Shown here: in pieces, positions 8,374-17,275 of the stretch
Position numbering within the stretch: the stretch's first letter is position 1
How the letters are laid out: the number at the start of each line of letters is the position of its first letter
Assembly (NCBI RefSeq): GCF_003999975.1
Contig: NZ_RJAC01000015.1
Span: 124,001 to 188,000 of the forward strand
Source of the DNA: Actinoplanes solisilvae
Lineage (GTDB): Bacteria; Actinomycetota; Actinomycetes; Mycobacteriales; Micromonosporaceae
Length of the DNA: 64,000 nucleotides
Direction of reading: 5' to 3'
Position numbers and translations under genes: made by a program
Notes under the pieces: model-generated
What the model was told of the DNA's origin: nothing
Seen by the model: only the letters and a program-made list of their open reading frames with translations
Databases searched by the model: none

Positions 8374-8474
8374 GTCACGCATTGGAAACGACGCCGGAAA
8401 GTACATCGCATTGACCACGGACTATGAGTTGGCCTCCATTGTCGACGGAAACGACGTATTAAGGGGTGGGAAAC
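8374..8474 (+). promoter_or_regulatory. GlnR-like binding boxes upstream of urtA
   Basis: The 283-bp region before urtA contains GTCAC-N6-GAAAC at 8374-8389, which fits one half of the actinobacterial GlnR consensus (GTnAC-N6-GAAAC repeated). Two more GAAAC boxes at 8448-8452 and 8470-8474 are exactly 22 bp apart, the spacing of the two b-sites in a full GlnR site, although their a-sites (CATTG, TTAAG) are degenerate. The three boxes share the longer context GGAAACGA. GlnR activates urea and ammonium uptake genes in relatives, so nitrogen-starvation control is likely. Confidence 0.55.
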
Positions 8475-8557
8475 GAGGCGGAAATCCGGCGCTCTGAAAC
8501 TGGCCCTACTCATTGATGGGCATGGCTGAGCTCCCCGTGCGGGGGCAAGGAGGCTTC

Positions 8558-9820
8558 ATGTTCGGATATCGCGGGCGCCGGTCGGCGGCCGTTCTCGTTG
8601 CGATCGGAACCGTCGCCGCCCTCACCGCCTGTGGGGCCAAGACCGGCGACGCCGTCGGCTCGGCCCAGGCCGGTGGCGGCGCCGTCGTCGACACCTCCGG
8701 GTCCGCCGTCAAGGTCGGGCTGCTCAACTCCCTCTCCGGCACGATGGCGATCAGCGAGGTGACCGTCCGCGACGCGATCAAGCTGGCGGTCGACGAGATC
8801 AACGCGGCCGGGGGCGTGCTCGGCAAGCAGCTCGAACCGGTCAGCGAGGACGGCGCCTCCGACTGGCCGACCTTCGCCGAGAAGGCCCAGAAGCTGATCA
8901 GCCAGGACAAGGTCGCCGCGGTGTTCGGTTGCTGGACGTCGTCGAGCCGCAAGGCGGTCAAGCCGGTCTTCGAGAAGAACAAGGCGCTGCTCTTCTACCC
9001 CGTGCAGTACGAGGGGCTCGAGGAGTCGCCGTACATCTTCTACACCGGCGCGACGACGAACCAGCAGATCGTGCCCGCGCTCGACTACCTCAAGTCGGCC
9101 GGCAAGACGTCGGTCTACCTCGTCGGCAGCGACTACGTGTTCCCGCGCACGGCCAACAAGATCATCAAGGCGTACGCCGCCGCGAGCGGGATGAAGGTGC
9201 TGGGAGAGGACTACGCGCCGCTGGGCTCGACGGAGTTCTCGACGATCGTCAACAAGGTGAAGGCGTCCGGCGCGAGCGCGGTCTTCAACACGCTCAACGG
9301 CGACAGCAACGTGGCGTTCTTCAAGGAGTACAAGTCGGCCGGGCTGACCGCCGAGGCGATGCCGGTGCTCTCCGTCTCGATCGCCGAGGAGGAGGTCAAG
9401 AGCATCGGCACGCAGTACCTGGCCGGGCAGCTGACGGCGTGGAACTACTACCAGACGACCAAGGGCGCGGCCAACGACAAGTTCGTGAAGGCGTACAAGG
9501 CGAAGTACGGGGCGGACAAACCGACCAGCGATCCGATGGAGGCGGCGTACACGTCGGTCTACCTCTGGAAGGCGATGGTCGAGAAGGCCGGCTCGTTCGA
9601 GATCGAGAAGGTCAAGGCGGCGGCGAACGCGGGCGGCATCACGTTCGAGGCGCCCGAGGGGCTGGTCACCGTGGACGGGCCCAGCCAGCACGTCTTCAAG
9701 ACCGCGCGGATCGGCAAGATCGGAACCGACGGGCTGATCGAGGAGGTGTGGAACTCCGGCCAGCCCGTGAAGCCGGATCCCTACCTGAAGAGCTACAGCT
9801 GGGCCACGGGCCTCTCTTAA
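8558..9820 (+). CDS. urtA: urea ABC transporter substrate-binding lipoprotein UrtA
   Basis: A 420-residue extracytoplasmic binding protein. ATG 8558 follows AAGGAGG at an ideal distance. A lipoprotein signal peptide ends in the lipobox LTAC (Cys about residue 25), after which the protein is lipid-anchored outside the membrane. The mature part begins VKVGLLNSLSGTMAISE and has VFGCWTSSSRKAVKPVFE and YPVQYEGLEESPYIFYTGAT, segments characteristic of UrtA rather than of branched-chain amino-acid LivK proteins. It is the first gene of urtABCDE and delivers urea to UrtB/UrtC. Confidence 0.92.
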   Translation: MFGYRGRRSAAVLVAIGTVAALTACGAKTGDAVGSAQAGGGAVVDTSGSAVKVGLLNSLSGTMAISEVTVRDAIKLAVDEINAAGGVLGKQLEPVSEDGASDWPTFAEKAQKLISQDKVAAVFGCWTSSSRKAVKPVFEKNKALLFYPVQYEGLEESPYIFYTGATTNQQIVPALDYLKSAGKTSVYLVGSDYVFPRTANKIIKAYAAASGMKVLGEDYAPLGSTEFSTIVNKVKASGASAVFNTLNGDSNVAFFKEYKSAGLTAEAMPVLSVSIAEEEVKSIGTQYLAGQLTAWNYYQTTKGAANDKFVKAYKAKYGADKPTSDPMEAAYTSVYLWKAMVEKAGSFEIEKVKAAANAGGITFEAPEGLVTVDGPSQHVFKTARIGKIGTDGLIEEVWNSGQPVKPDPYLKSYSWATGLS

Positions 9821-9876
9821 GTGCTCTCGGGGTGAGGTCTCGCGGCCTCACCCCGTACGGGAAAAGGGGTTGGGTC

Positions 9877-10764
9877 TTGTCGCTTCTTGTCGGTCAACTC
9901 TTCAGCGGGGTCAGCATCGGGGCGGTGCTGCTGCTCATCGCGCTCGGGCTCGCGCTGACCTTCGGCCAGATGAACGTGATCAACATGGCGCACGGCGAGT
10001 TCATCATGGCCGGCGCCTACACCGTCTATGTCCTTCAGCAGGTCGTGACCAGTGCGGGAGCGTCGCTGCTGATCGCGCTGCCGGTCTCGTTCGTCGTGGC
10101 CGGCCTGCTCGGCGTGCTGCTCGAGGTGCTGCTGATCCGGCGGCTCTATGCCCGGCCCCTCGACACGCTGCTGGTCACCTGGGGCGTGTCGCTGATCCTG
10201 CAGCAGGCGGCGCGGGACATCTTCGGCGCGCCGAACGTGCAGACCCGCGCGCCGGAGATCCTCACCGGCAGCGTCCACCTGACCGACGACATCGCGATCG
10301 CCAGCAGCCGGCTGTTCATTCTCGGACTCGCGCTGGCCGCCGTGGCCGCGTTGACGATCGTGCTGAGAACGACGTCGCTGGGCCGGCGGATCCGGGCGGT
10401 CGTGCAGAACCGCGACCTCGCGGCCGTCTCGGGCCTGTCGACCGGGCGGGTCGACCGGCTCACCTTCTTCATCGGCTCGGGCCTGGCCGGGATCGCCGGG
10501 GTGGCGCTGACCCTGATCGGGCCGATCGGGCCGGCGATGGGCACCAACCTCATCGTCAACGCGTTCCTGGTCGTCGTCGTGGGCGGCATCGGGCAGCTCA
10601 AGGGGACGGTGATCGTGGCGTTCGTGCTCGGCGTCCTGCAGGCCACCGTCGAATACACGACCACCGTCAGCGTGGCCAGCGTGATCGTCTTCGTGGCGAT
10701 CGTGGCGTTCCTGCAATGGCGGCCCCAAGGCTTGTTCACCCTGCGAACTAGGAGCCTGGCATGA
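9877..10764 (+). CDS. urtB: urea ABC transporter permease UrtB
   Basis: A 295-residue LivH-type inner-membrane permease. TTG 9877 is chosen because AAAAGGGG lies 7 nt upstream and the first membrane helix begins within 15 residues. The family landmarks are GLALTFGQMNVINMAHGEFIMAGAY near the N-terminus and FFIGSGLAGIAGVALTLIGPIGP near residue 200, with about eight hydrophobic segments. The C-terminus (LQWRPQGLF) is typical. With UrtC it forms the channel. Its stop overlaps the urtC start as ATGA, so the two are translationally coupled. Confidence 0.9.
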   Translation: MSLLVGQLFSGVSIGAVLLLIALGLALTFGQMNVINMAHGEFIMAGAYTVYVLQQVVTSAGASLLIALPVSFVVAGLLGVLLEVLLIRRLYARPLDTLLVTWGVSLILQQAARDIFGAPNVQTRAPEILTGSVHLTDDIAIASSRLFILGLALAAVAALTIVLRTTSLGRRIRAVVQNRDLAAVSGLSTGRVDRLTFFIGSGLAGIAGVALTLIGPIGPAMGTNLIVNAFLVVVVGGIGQLKGTVIVAFVLGVLQATVEYTTTVSVASVIVFVAIVAFLQWRPQGLFTLRTRSLA

Positions 10765-11819
10765 AACGTGCTGCGCTTGGTTTCGGTGTTACCGCGGCGC
10801 TGCTCTTCGCGGTGGCGCCGCTGGTTCTCGGCGACTTCCGGCTCTCATTGCTGGCCAAATACCTCTGCTTCGCGATCGTGGCGGTCGGCGTCGGGCTCGC
10901 CTGGGGCCGCGGTGGCATGCTCGCGCTCGGTCAGGGCGTCTTCTTCGGCCTCGGCGGCTATGCGATGGCGATGCACCTCAAACTGGCCGACGCCGGTCCG
11001 GGAAACCTCCCCGACTTTATGATCCTTTACGGTCAGCTCGACGCGCTGCCGTGGTGGTGGGCGCCGTTCGCCAACCCGATTTTCGCGCTGCTCGCAACCG
11101 TGCTGCTGCCGATGCTGGTGGCCCTGCTGCTCGGTCTGCTGATCTTCCGGCGACGGGTGCGCGGCGCCTACTTCGCGATCCTGTCGCAGGCGCTCGCCGC
11201 GGCGTTCGCGATCCTGCTCATCGGCCAGCAGGGCACGACCGGCGGCACCAACGGGCTCACCGACATCCAGGGCTTTTTCGGGTACGACCTGAACGACCCG
11301 GTCAACCAGCGGATGGTGTACTTCGTCGTCGCCGCGGCACTGCTCGCCATGCTCGGGGTCGCCTGGCAACTCATGCGCAGCCGCTACGGCGAACTGCTCG
11401 TGGCCGTACGCGACGGCGAGGAGCGGGTGAGGTTCCTCGGCTACGACCCGGCCAACGTCAAACTCGTGGCGTACGTCGTGGCCGCCGGCATGGCGGGCCT
11501 GGCCGGCGCGCTGTTCGTGCCGGCCGTGGGCATCATCTCCCCCGCCCTGATCGGCGTCGTGCCGTCCATCGAGTTCGTCATCGGCGTCGCCGTCGGCGGG
11601 CGGGCCACCCTGGCCGGGCCCGCGCTCGGGGCGATCGCGGTGGCCTGGGCCAAGACGGCCCTCTCGGAGCGGGTGCCGTCGGCGTGGACGTACTTCGAAG
11701 GCCTGCTCTTCGTACTGCCGATCGTCTTCCTGCCCGGGGGCATCGCCGCGCTGTTCAAGTGGCGGCGACGGGCTCGTCTCGTTCCGCCGGCCGAGGTGAA
11801 GGAGAAGGTGGCGGCATGA
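10761..11819 (+). CDS. urtC: urea ABC transporter permease UrtC
   Basis: A 352-residue LivM-type permease with about ten membrane segments. Signature stretches are AWGRGGMLALGQGVFFGLGGYAMA (residues 50-73) and GQQGTTGGTNGLT (about 154-166). The DGEERVRFLGYDPANVKL loop, just before the last transmembrane block, is the expected coupling helix for the ATPases. It overlaps urtB and urtD by 4 bp each. It pairs with UrtB to carry urea across the cytoplasmic membrane. Confidence 0.92.
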   Translation: MKRAALGFGVTAALLFAVAPLVLGDFRLSLLAKYLCFAIVAVGVGLAWGRGGMLALGQGVFFGLGGYAMAMHLKLADAGPGNLPDFMILYGQLDALPWWWAPFANPIFALLATVLLPMLVALLLGLLIFRRRVRGAYFAILSQALAAAFAILLIGQQGTTGGTNGLTDIQGFFGYDLNDPVNQRMVYFVVAAALLAMLGVAWQLMRSRYGELLVAVRDGEERVRFLGYDPANVKLVAYVVAAGMAGLAGALFVPAVGIISPALIGVVPSIEFVIGVAVGGRATLAGPALGAIAVAWAKTALSERVPSAWTYFEGLLFVLPIVFLPGGIAALFKWRRRARLVPPAEVKEKVAA

Positions 11820-12556
11820 CCGGTCTCAGCGTGCGCGACCTGCGCGTGGTGTTCGACGGCTTCGTCGCCGTCGGCGGCGTCGACCTCGAGGTGCCCGAGG
11901 GTGACCTGCGCTTCCTCATCGGTCCGAACGGGGCCGGCAAGACCACCCTGATCGACGCGGTCACCGGCCTGGTCAAAGCCACCGGCCACGTCGCCTTCGA
12001 CGGCCGCGAGCTGCTCGGCCGCAAGGTGCACCGGATCGCCCGGCTCGGCATCGGGCGTACGTTCCAGACCGCGGCCGTCTTCGAGGAGCTGACGGTGCTG
12101 CAGAACCTCGACATCGCGGCCGGCTGGGCCCGCAGCCCGATCAGCCTGCTGCGCGCCCGGCGATCCGTCCCGCCCACAGTGGAGAAGGCTCTGGCGACTG
12201 TACGGCTGAGCGAGGTGCGCGACGAACCCGCGGGCACCCTGGCCCACGGGCAGAAGCAGTGGCTCGAGATCGGCATGCTGCTCGTGCAGGACGCCCGGCT
12301 GCTGCTGCTCGACGAACCGGTGGCCGGCATGAGCCAGGATGAGCGGGACGCGACCGGCGAACTGCTCGGCGAGCTGAGCCGCGACCGTACGGTGCTGGTC
12401 GTCGAGCACGACATGGACTTCCTGCGCCGCTATGCCCGTACGGTCACGGTCATGCACGCCGGGAAGGTGCTCTCGGAGGGAACGGTGGCCCAGGTGCAGG
12501 CCGATCCCCGCGTGCAGGAGGTCTATCTCGGACACCCGGTGAAGGAGGCGTCGTGA
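11816..12556 (+). CDS. urtD: urea ABC transporter ATP-binding protein UrtD
   Basis: A 246-residue LivG-type ATPase. Walker A is GPNGAGKTT (about residues 39-47), and the Q-loop region reads GRTFQTAAVFEELTVLQNL. The signature is LAHGQKQWLEI in place of LSGGQ, as usual in UrtD. Walker B is LLLLDEPVAGM and the switch His is in VVEHDMDF. ATG 11816 overlaps the urtC stop. It works with UrtE to power uptake. Confidence 0.93.
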   Translation: MTGLSVRDLRVVFDGFVAVGGVDLEVPEGDLRFLIGPNGAGKTTLIDAVTGLVKATGHVAFDGRELLGRKVHRIARLGIGRTFQTAAVFEELTVLQNLDIAAGWARSPISLLRARRSVPPTVEKALATVRLSEVRDEPAGTLAHGQKQWLEIGMLLVQDARLLLLDEPVAGMSQDERDATGELLGELSRDRTVLVVEHDMDFLRRYARTVTVMHAGKVLSEGTVAQVQADPRVQEVYLGHPVKEAS

Positions 12557-13248
12557 CCCTGTCCTTCGCGGACGTGCACGTCGGCTACGGCCGCAGCGTC
12601 GTCCTGCACGGCGTGTCGCTCTCGGTTCCGGCCGACGGGGTCGCCGCCGTGCTGGGCCACAACGGCGCGGGCAAGAGCACCCTGCTGCGCGCGGCGATGG
12701 GCCTGTTGCGCCCGCGCCGGGGCACGGTGTCGCTCGACGGTGAGGACATCACCCGGCTGGCGCCGCATCAGCGGGTCGCGCGCGGCATGGCGTACGTCCC
12801 TCAGGGCCAGCAGAGCTTCCCACATCTCACCGCGGCCGAGAATCTGCAACTGGTGGCGGACGGGCGGCGCGACGGAAAGGTGGCGACGGCCGAGGCGCTC
12901 GACCTGTTCCCCGCCCTGAAAGACCTGCTCACGCGCCGGGCCGGGCTGCTCTCGGGCGGCCAGCGTCAGCAACTCGCGATCGCCCGCGCCCTGATCACCC
13001 GGCCCCGCCTGCTGCTGCTCGACGAGCCCACCGAAGGCATCCAGCCCTCGGTGGTGGCCGAGATCGAGCGGACGATCCTGGCCGTCGCGGGCCGGGGCGG
13101 CATGTCGGTGCTGCTGGTCGAGCAACATGTCGGATTCGCCCTGGAGGCGGCGCAGCGCTACCACGTCCTCGAAGCCGGGCGGGTCACGTCGTCCGGCGAC
13201 GGCGGCGCGGGCGCCGAGTCAGCCGTCCGCCAGGCCCTGACCGTCTAG
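12553..13248 (+). CDS. urtE: urea ABC transporter ATP-binding protein UrtE
   Basis: A 231-residue LivF-type ATPase with Walker A GHNGAGKST, a Q-loop at YVPQGQQSFPHLTAAENL, signature LSGGQRQQLAIARAL, Walker B LLLLDEPTEGIQP and switch His in VEQHVGFAL. GTG 12553 overlaps the urtD stop, with GAAGGAGG just upstream inside urtD. It closes the operon, and a hairpin follows. No urease genes are present in the window, so urea must be hydrolysed by enzymes encoded elsewhere. Confidence 0.93.
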   Translation: MTLSFADVHVGYGRSVVLHGVSLSVPADGVAAVLGHNGAGKSTLLRAAMGLLRPRRGTVSLDGEDITRLAPHQRVARGMAYVPQGQQSFPHLTAAENLQLVADGRRDGKVATAEALDLFPALKDLLTRRAGLLSGGQRQQLAIARALITRPRLLLLDEPTEGIQPSVVAEIERTILAVAGRGGMSVLLVEQHVGFALEAAQRYHVLEAGRVTSSGDGGAGAESAVRQALTV

Positions 13249-13273
13249 GGACGTCGTACATCTGCTGGAGCAG

Positions 13274-13297
13274 CCCTCGCGGCCGACGCCGCGGGGG
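13274..13297 (+). terminator. terminator of the urt operon
   Basis: CCCTCGCGGC (13274-13283) pairs with GCCGCGGGGG (13288-13297) with one wobble and a 4-nt loop, followed by CCTTCCTGTTCCT. It lies 25 bp after the urtE stop. Confidence 0.7.
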
Positions 13298-13349
13298 CCT
13301 TCCTGTTCCTACCGTCGCGGCGGGAATCTTGTCCGTCCCGGAGTTGAGC

Positions 13350-13378
13350 GGGGCCGGGCCGCCACGCGACCCGGCCCC
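13350..13378 (-). terminator. terminator of the S8 peptidase gene
   Basis: A perfect 9-bp stem, GGGGCCGGG (13350-13358) with CCCGGCCCC (13370-13378), has an 11-nt loop. It begins 4 bp beyond the minus-strand stop codon at 13383, so it should end transcription of the protease gene. Confidence 0.65.
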
Positions 13379-13382
13379 ACGG

Positions 13383-16300
13383 TCACTTCAGCCCGAAGGC
13401 CCGCGTGATCGTCTGCTCGACCCGGTTGCCCTGCGAGTCCCGAGCACCGGCCCGCAGCGTGACGTGCTGCGCCGAGCGAGGTGCCCGCAGCGAGGTCGTC
13501 CAGCCCTCGCGGGTCTGGTGCATGCGCTGGCTGACCCAGGTGAGACCGTCGTCATAGGACACGTCGAGCGTCGCCGACCGGATCGTCCGAGCGCTCGGCC
13601 CGCCGGGCAGGTGCGACGGCACGATGGTCAGCTCGGCCGAGCGCGAGGCCCGGTGCTGCAGATCCGTGTCGACCCGGTAGTCGAGCTGGATCAGCGGCAA
13701 CCGGCCGGCCGCGCCGCCGCCCGAGGTGAAGTCCCAGGCCGTACGCGTCTTCACCGAGTACGGGTAGACCTCCGGGTCCCGTTCCGTCGTGGTGACGAGC
13801 TGGTACGGGAGGCGCTTGGGGCTCAGCTCGACGGTGCTGTCGAAATAGCCGCCCGTCGTCTGCTCGACGAGCTTCTTACCCTGGTAGAGCGCCAGGTTCT
13901 GGTCGACCTGACCCGGAACGGCCAGTCCGGCGTGGTCGGCTCCCGAGTCACCCCAGCCGGGGATCTCGACCCGCACCCTGTTCTCCGATCGGGTCGGCAG
14001 GGTCACGGCGTCGTTGATCCTCGGGCGCTGGATCGCGCCGAGCCACTGCTCGCTCGTGCGGCTTCCGGCGGCGTACGTCTTGCTGCCGCTGAGCTGGATG
14101 GAGAGCACGTCGCTCATCTCCGACGACCACCGTACGCCGTCCTGCACGGTGACGTAGTCGGTGCGGAAGCGGTCGGTCAACGCCGGCAGGGTCGAACCGA
14201 CGCGGGTCGTCATGTCCGGGTTGAAGTCGTACCGGCGCTCGTAGATCTCCCGGCCCGAGGTGCCGCGGAAGTCGACGTCGACCCGGGCGAGCTCGCGCTC
14301 CGACGGCTTGTAGGTCACCGACTTCGGTACCGCGCCGGGCCAGTATCGGACCAGGTCGTAGAGGTAGTCGGTCTGCGGGTGAGCGGTCACGCGCAGGTTC
14401 ACCCGGCCCTGTCCGAGCTGCCCGATCAGGCGTTCGCCGAGGTCCTTGGTCAGGGTCGCCACCGCCAGTTTCGTACGGCTGGTGCCGTCGAAGTAGCGGC
14501 CGGGCTCGTCGTTGACGATCAGGAGCAGCGCCGCGCCCGCCTTCTCGGCCGCTTCGACCTGGCCGTCGAGGTCGGACCGGCGTACGACCGCCGCCTTGCC
14601 CTTGACGTCGACCGCGGCGAACTCGGCCTTGGTGCCGTTCCCGGCGAAGACGGCCGGGACCTGCTTGGTGCCTTCGGCCGGTGCGGTCGAACCGGGCAGC
14701 AGGATCAGGTCGTCCAGGGAACGACCGTCGTGCTCGATGGCGAGAACCGGCTCGATCTTGCGCCAGCGGGCGGTCACCGACATCTCGCCGTCGCGCGCCT
14801 TCTGGCCCGGGGTCACCCAGATGCTGTCGAACCAGCGCGGGAGGACGTACGCGTCGGTGACGCTCGCCGTGCCGCCCAGCGTGCGGTGATAGTCGAGGCG
14901 CATCTCGGCGTTCGCGGTCGGCTTCGGCGTGATCGCCTGGATCTCGCGCGTGCCGGCCGCCTTCAACTCCACCGTGGTGTTGCCGTCGACGGTCACCGTA
15001 GGCTGGGCCACCAGGGCGACACCGCGAGAGCTGGGACCATGCGTGCCCTCGACCTCGCCCCACATCCACACCGAGTAACGACCCTCGGGCACCAGTACGT
15101 CGAGGTCGCGCCCGTCGGTGATGAAGTTGTAGTAGCTGCCCGCCGGGTCACCCTCGCGGATCATGTTGATCACGCCGGGCATCGGCTGGCCGTCGCGTCC
15201 GGTGGGCTTGATGACGAGGTGGCGGGGCTGGTCCTCGGTGCTGACCCCGATGACGGTGTCGGCCACGCGTCCGGCCGTGCCCGACGCGACGACCTCTCCC
15301 GTGAAGAGACCCTTTTCCTGCGTACGACCCAGGTCCGCGGACACGGTGACGTCGGCGCGGCCATCGGCGGGGACGGTGACCCGCGTGGCGGACAGGGAGA
15401 AGAGGCCTGCGGGGGCGCTCAGCGCCAGGTCGAGCGTGACGGCGGCGGCGCCGGTGTTGGTGTACGTGATCTGCCGCTCGATCACGCCGGTCGGCTCGTC
15501 GTCCCGCGGGTGGATGCCGAGGTACGCGGTGGCCGTGGCGAACACCGTCGCCTTGGTGCTGGCGGCGATGTCGAGCCGGCCGCTGCCACCCTCGTACGGG
15601 TTGTAGTCGGGCGTCTCCTTGGCCGTGCTCACCAGCGCGTCCTTGAGCTGCGAGCCGGTCCAGCCGGGGTGCTGGGCGGCGAGCAGGGCCGCGGCGCCGG
15701 CGACGTGCGGGGTCGCCATCGAGGTGCCGTTCAGCGACGCGTAGGGGCCTTCGCCGTTCGCGTACTGCGAACGGGCGGCCAGCACGCCGACGCCGGGGGC
15801 GGTGATCTCGGGCTTGAGCGCGCGGTCGACCAGTCGCGGGCCGCGGCTGGAGAATTCGGCGATCCGGTCCTCGGAGTCGACCGCGCCGACGGTGAGGGCG
15901 GCGTCGGCCGCACCCGGTGTACCGACGGTCGTGTCGGACGGGCCGCTGTTGCCGGCCGCGATGACGAACAGGGCGCCGGTCTCGGCGCTGAGCGCGTTGA
16001 CCGCCTGGCTCATCGGGTCGGTGCCGTCGGTGGCCTCACCGCCCAGGCTCATGCTGACGATCTTGGCCTTGCGGTCCCGCGCGGCCCACTCCATGCCGGC
16101 GATGATCCACGAGTCGTAACCGCCGCCGCCGTTGTTGAGCACCTTGCCGATCTGCAGGTCGACGCCGGGAGCGACGCCCCGCTCCTTGCCTTCGGAGGCC
16201 GCGCCGGTGCCGGCGATCGTCGAGGCGACGTGCGTACCGTGGCCGTGCGAGTTGCAGTCGGTGACGTCCTCGTCGGGCACGAAGCTGGCGGTCGCCTCGA

Positions 16301-17039
16301 TCTGGCCGGCGAAGTCGGGGTGCTCGGCGTCGATGCCGGTGTCGAGCACGGCGACGTCGACACCCTCGCCGACGTTGCCGGTCGCCCACACCTGCGGGGC
16401 GCCGATCTGTGCCACGGAGTCCGCGAGGTTGGCCTGCACCTTGCCGTCGAGCCACACCTTGCTGATGCCGTACGCGAAGCCGGGAACGGTGCTGCGGGCG
16501 CCGGCCGCCGGGGCGGTCATCGACGTCCAGAAGTCCTCGGCCCGGTCGCGGTCCGTGCTGATCGCGCGGGCCTGGATGCTGGGCAGGGCGCGGACCTCGG
16601 TGCTGGCCTCGGGCAACGCGTCGGTGCGGCGCCCGGCGGCGGCGTTCTGGTAGCCGAGGATCAGCGGCAGCCGCCCGGCCGCGTCGTCGCCGTAGCCGTC
16701 GCGCACCAGCAGGCTGACGTTGAACAGCCGCTTGTCGAGAAGACCCCGGCCCACGTACGGCATGACGCTGTCGGGATAGACGTAGGTGTCCGGACCGACG
16801 GTGGTGACGTGGGCACCAACGGGTTCACCGTCCGGACCCTCCACAGTGGTGACACCCGGCCGGACGGTGACCTTGTCACCGTTGATCAGAGTGATCGTCG
16901 TGCTGGTCGCTGGGCTCGCTGGGTTGGCGGCGGGGCGGGGGGCCGGTTGGGCGTTGGCGGGCGCCGGCGGGGTCACGGCCAGCGCGGTCACGGCCGCGAC
17001 GATGAGCGGCACGGACCTGCCGGGGGAAGGAAGGGTCAA
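13383..17039 (-). CDS. large secreted S8 (subtilisin-like) serine peptidase
   Basis: A 1218-residue exported protease. TTG 17039 follows GAGG by 7 nt. A Sec signal peptide of about 30 residues ends near APANAQPAP. An inhibitor-I9-like propeptide region precedes the catalytic domain, where the triad is visible: Asp in VAVLDTGID (~233), His in GHGTHVAST (~264) and Ser in NGTSMATPHVAG (~437), with oxyanion Asn in IAAGNSGP. About 650 further residues include a PA-like insertion (AAVVRRSDLDGQVEAAEKAG) and beta-rich domains ending in an Ig-like module. It is probably degradative. A paralogue is at 50719-53970. The gene is monocistronic. Confidence 0.92.
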   Translation of the reverse strand: MTLPSPGRSVPLIVAAVTALAVTPPAPANAQPAPRPAANPASPATSTTITLINGDKVTVRPGVTTVEGPDGEPVGAHVTTVGPDTYVYPDSVMPYVGRGLLDKRLFNVSLLVRDGYGDDAAGRLPLILGYQNAAAGRRTDALPEASTEVRALPSIQARAISTDRDRAEDFWTSMTAPAAGARSTVPGFAYGISKVWLDGKVQANLADSVAQIGAPQVWATGNVGEGVDVAVLDTGIDAEHPDFAGQIEATASFVPDEDVTDCNSHGHGTHVASTIAGTGAASEGKERGVAPGVDLQIGKVLNNGGGGYDSWIIAGMEWAARDRKAKIVSMSLGGEATDGTDPMSQAVNALSAETGALFVIAAGNSGPSDTTVGTPGAADAALTVGAVDSEDRIAEFSSRGPRLVDRALKPEITAPGVGVLAARSQYANGEGPYASLNGTSMATPHVAGAAALLAAQHPGWTGSQLKDALVSTAKETPDYNPYEGGSGRLDIAASTKATVFATATAYLGIHPRDDEPTGVIERQITYTNTGAAAVTLDLALSAPAGLFSLSATRVTVPADGRADVTVSADLGRTQEKGLFTGEVVASGTAGRVADTVIGVSTEDQPRHLVIKPTGRDGQPMPGVINMIREGDPAGSYYNFITDGRDLDVLVPEGRYSVWMWGEVEGTHGPSSRGVALVAQPTVTVDGNTTVELKAAGTREIQAITPKPTANAEMRLDYHRTLGGTASVTDAYVLPRWFDSIWVTPGQKARDGEMSVTARWRKIEPVLAIEHDGRSLDDLILLPGSTAPAEGTKQVPAVFAGNGTKAEFAAVDVKGKAAVVRRSDLDGQVEAAEKAGAALLLIVNDEPGRYFDGTSRTKLAVATLTKDLGERLIGQLGQGRVNLRVTAHPQTDYLYDLVRYWPGAVPKSVTYKPSERELARVDVDFRGTSGREIYERRYDFNPDMTTRVGSTLPALTDRFRTDYVTVQDGVRWSSEMSDVLSIQLSGSKTYAAGSRTSEQWLGAIQRPRINDAVTLPTRSENRVRVEIPGWGDSGADHAGLAVPGQVDQNLALYQGKKLVEQTTGGYFDSTVELSPKRLPYQLVTTTERDPEVYPYSVKTRTAWDFTSGGGAAGRLPLIQLDYRVDTDLQHRASRSAELTIVPSHLPGGPSARTIRSATLDVSYDDGLTWVSQRMHQTREGWTTSLRAPRSAQHVTLRAGARDSQGNRVEQTITRAFGLK

Positions 17040-17092
17040 CGGAATACCTCGACTCGATCAGAGGCCTGAAGTGCTGGTGACGCTACAACAGC

Positions 17093-17120
17093 CTTGATCG
17101 ATATTTAGCTTCTTGATCAA
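17093..17120 (-). promoter_or_regulatory. 19-bp-spaced direct repeat upstream of the S8 gene
   Basis: CTTGATC occurs at 17093-17099 and 17112-17118, 19 bp apart and in the same orientation, in an AT-richer patch 54-80 bp before the protease start. The spacing is close to two helical turns, as expected for a dimeric regulator, and the intervening TATTTAG (minus strand CTAAATA) resembles a -10 element. It could be a regulator site overlapping the promoter; the function is a guess. Confidence 0.35.
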
Positions 17121-17275
17121 CTCCGTTAACCGCATCGAAACAGAGTGAGTGCCTGCCGGAAACAAACGGGCCCTCTCGACGTGGGTGCGGAAGAACCGCT
17201 GGCTCGTCTGACCGACCCGGGGAGACCATCGACCTCTCGGGGATTCCACTTGACTCATCGACCAGGGTGTAGGTC

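Noticed and set aside
8275..8557. Possible guanidine/ykkC riboswitch before the urea transporter genes
   Set aside because: Such riboswitches precede related transporters, so I looked for the conserved ykkC core. I could not see it, and the repeated GAAAC boxes fit GlnR better. A covariance search with the ykkC model would decide.
8513..8557. Earlier urtA start at 8513
   Set aside because: It would place 15 non-hydrophobic residues before the lipoprotein signal and has no ribosome binding site; ATG 8558 has AAGGAGG.
13329..17069. Open plus-strand frame of about 1246 codons across the S8 gene
   Set aside because: It is the antisense shadow of the protease gene: Arg/Gly/Val/Asp-rich, no domain, and no start signal. 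The minus-strand frame has signal peptide and catalytic triad.
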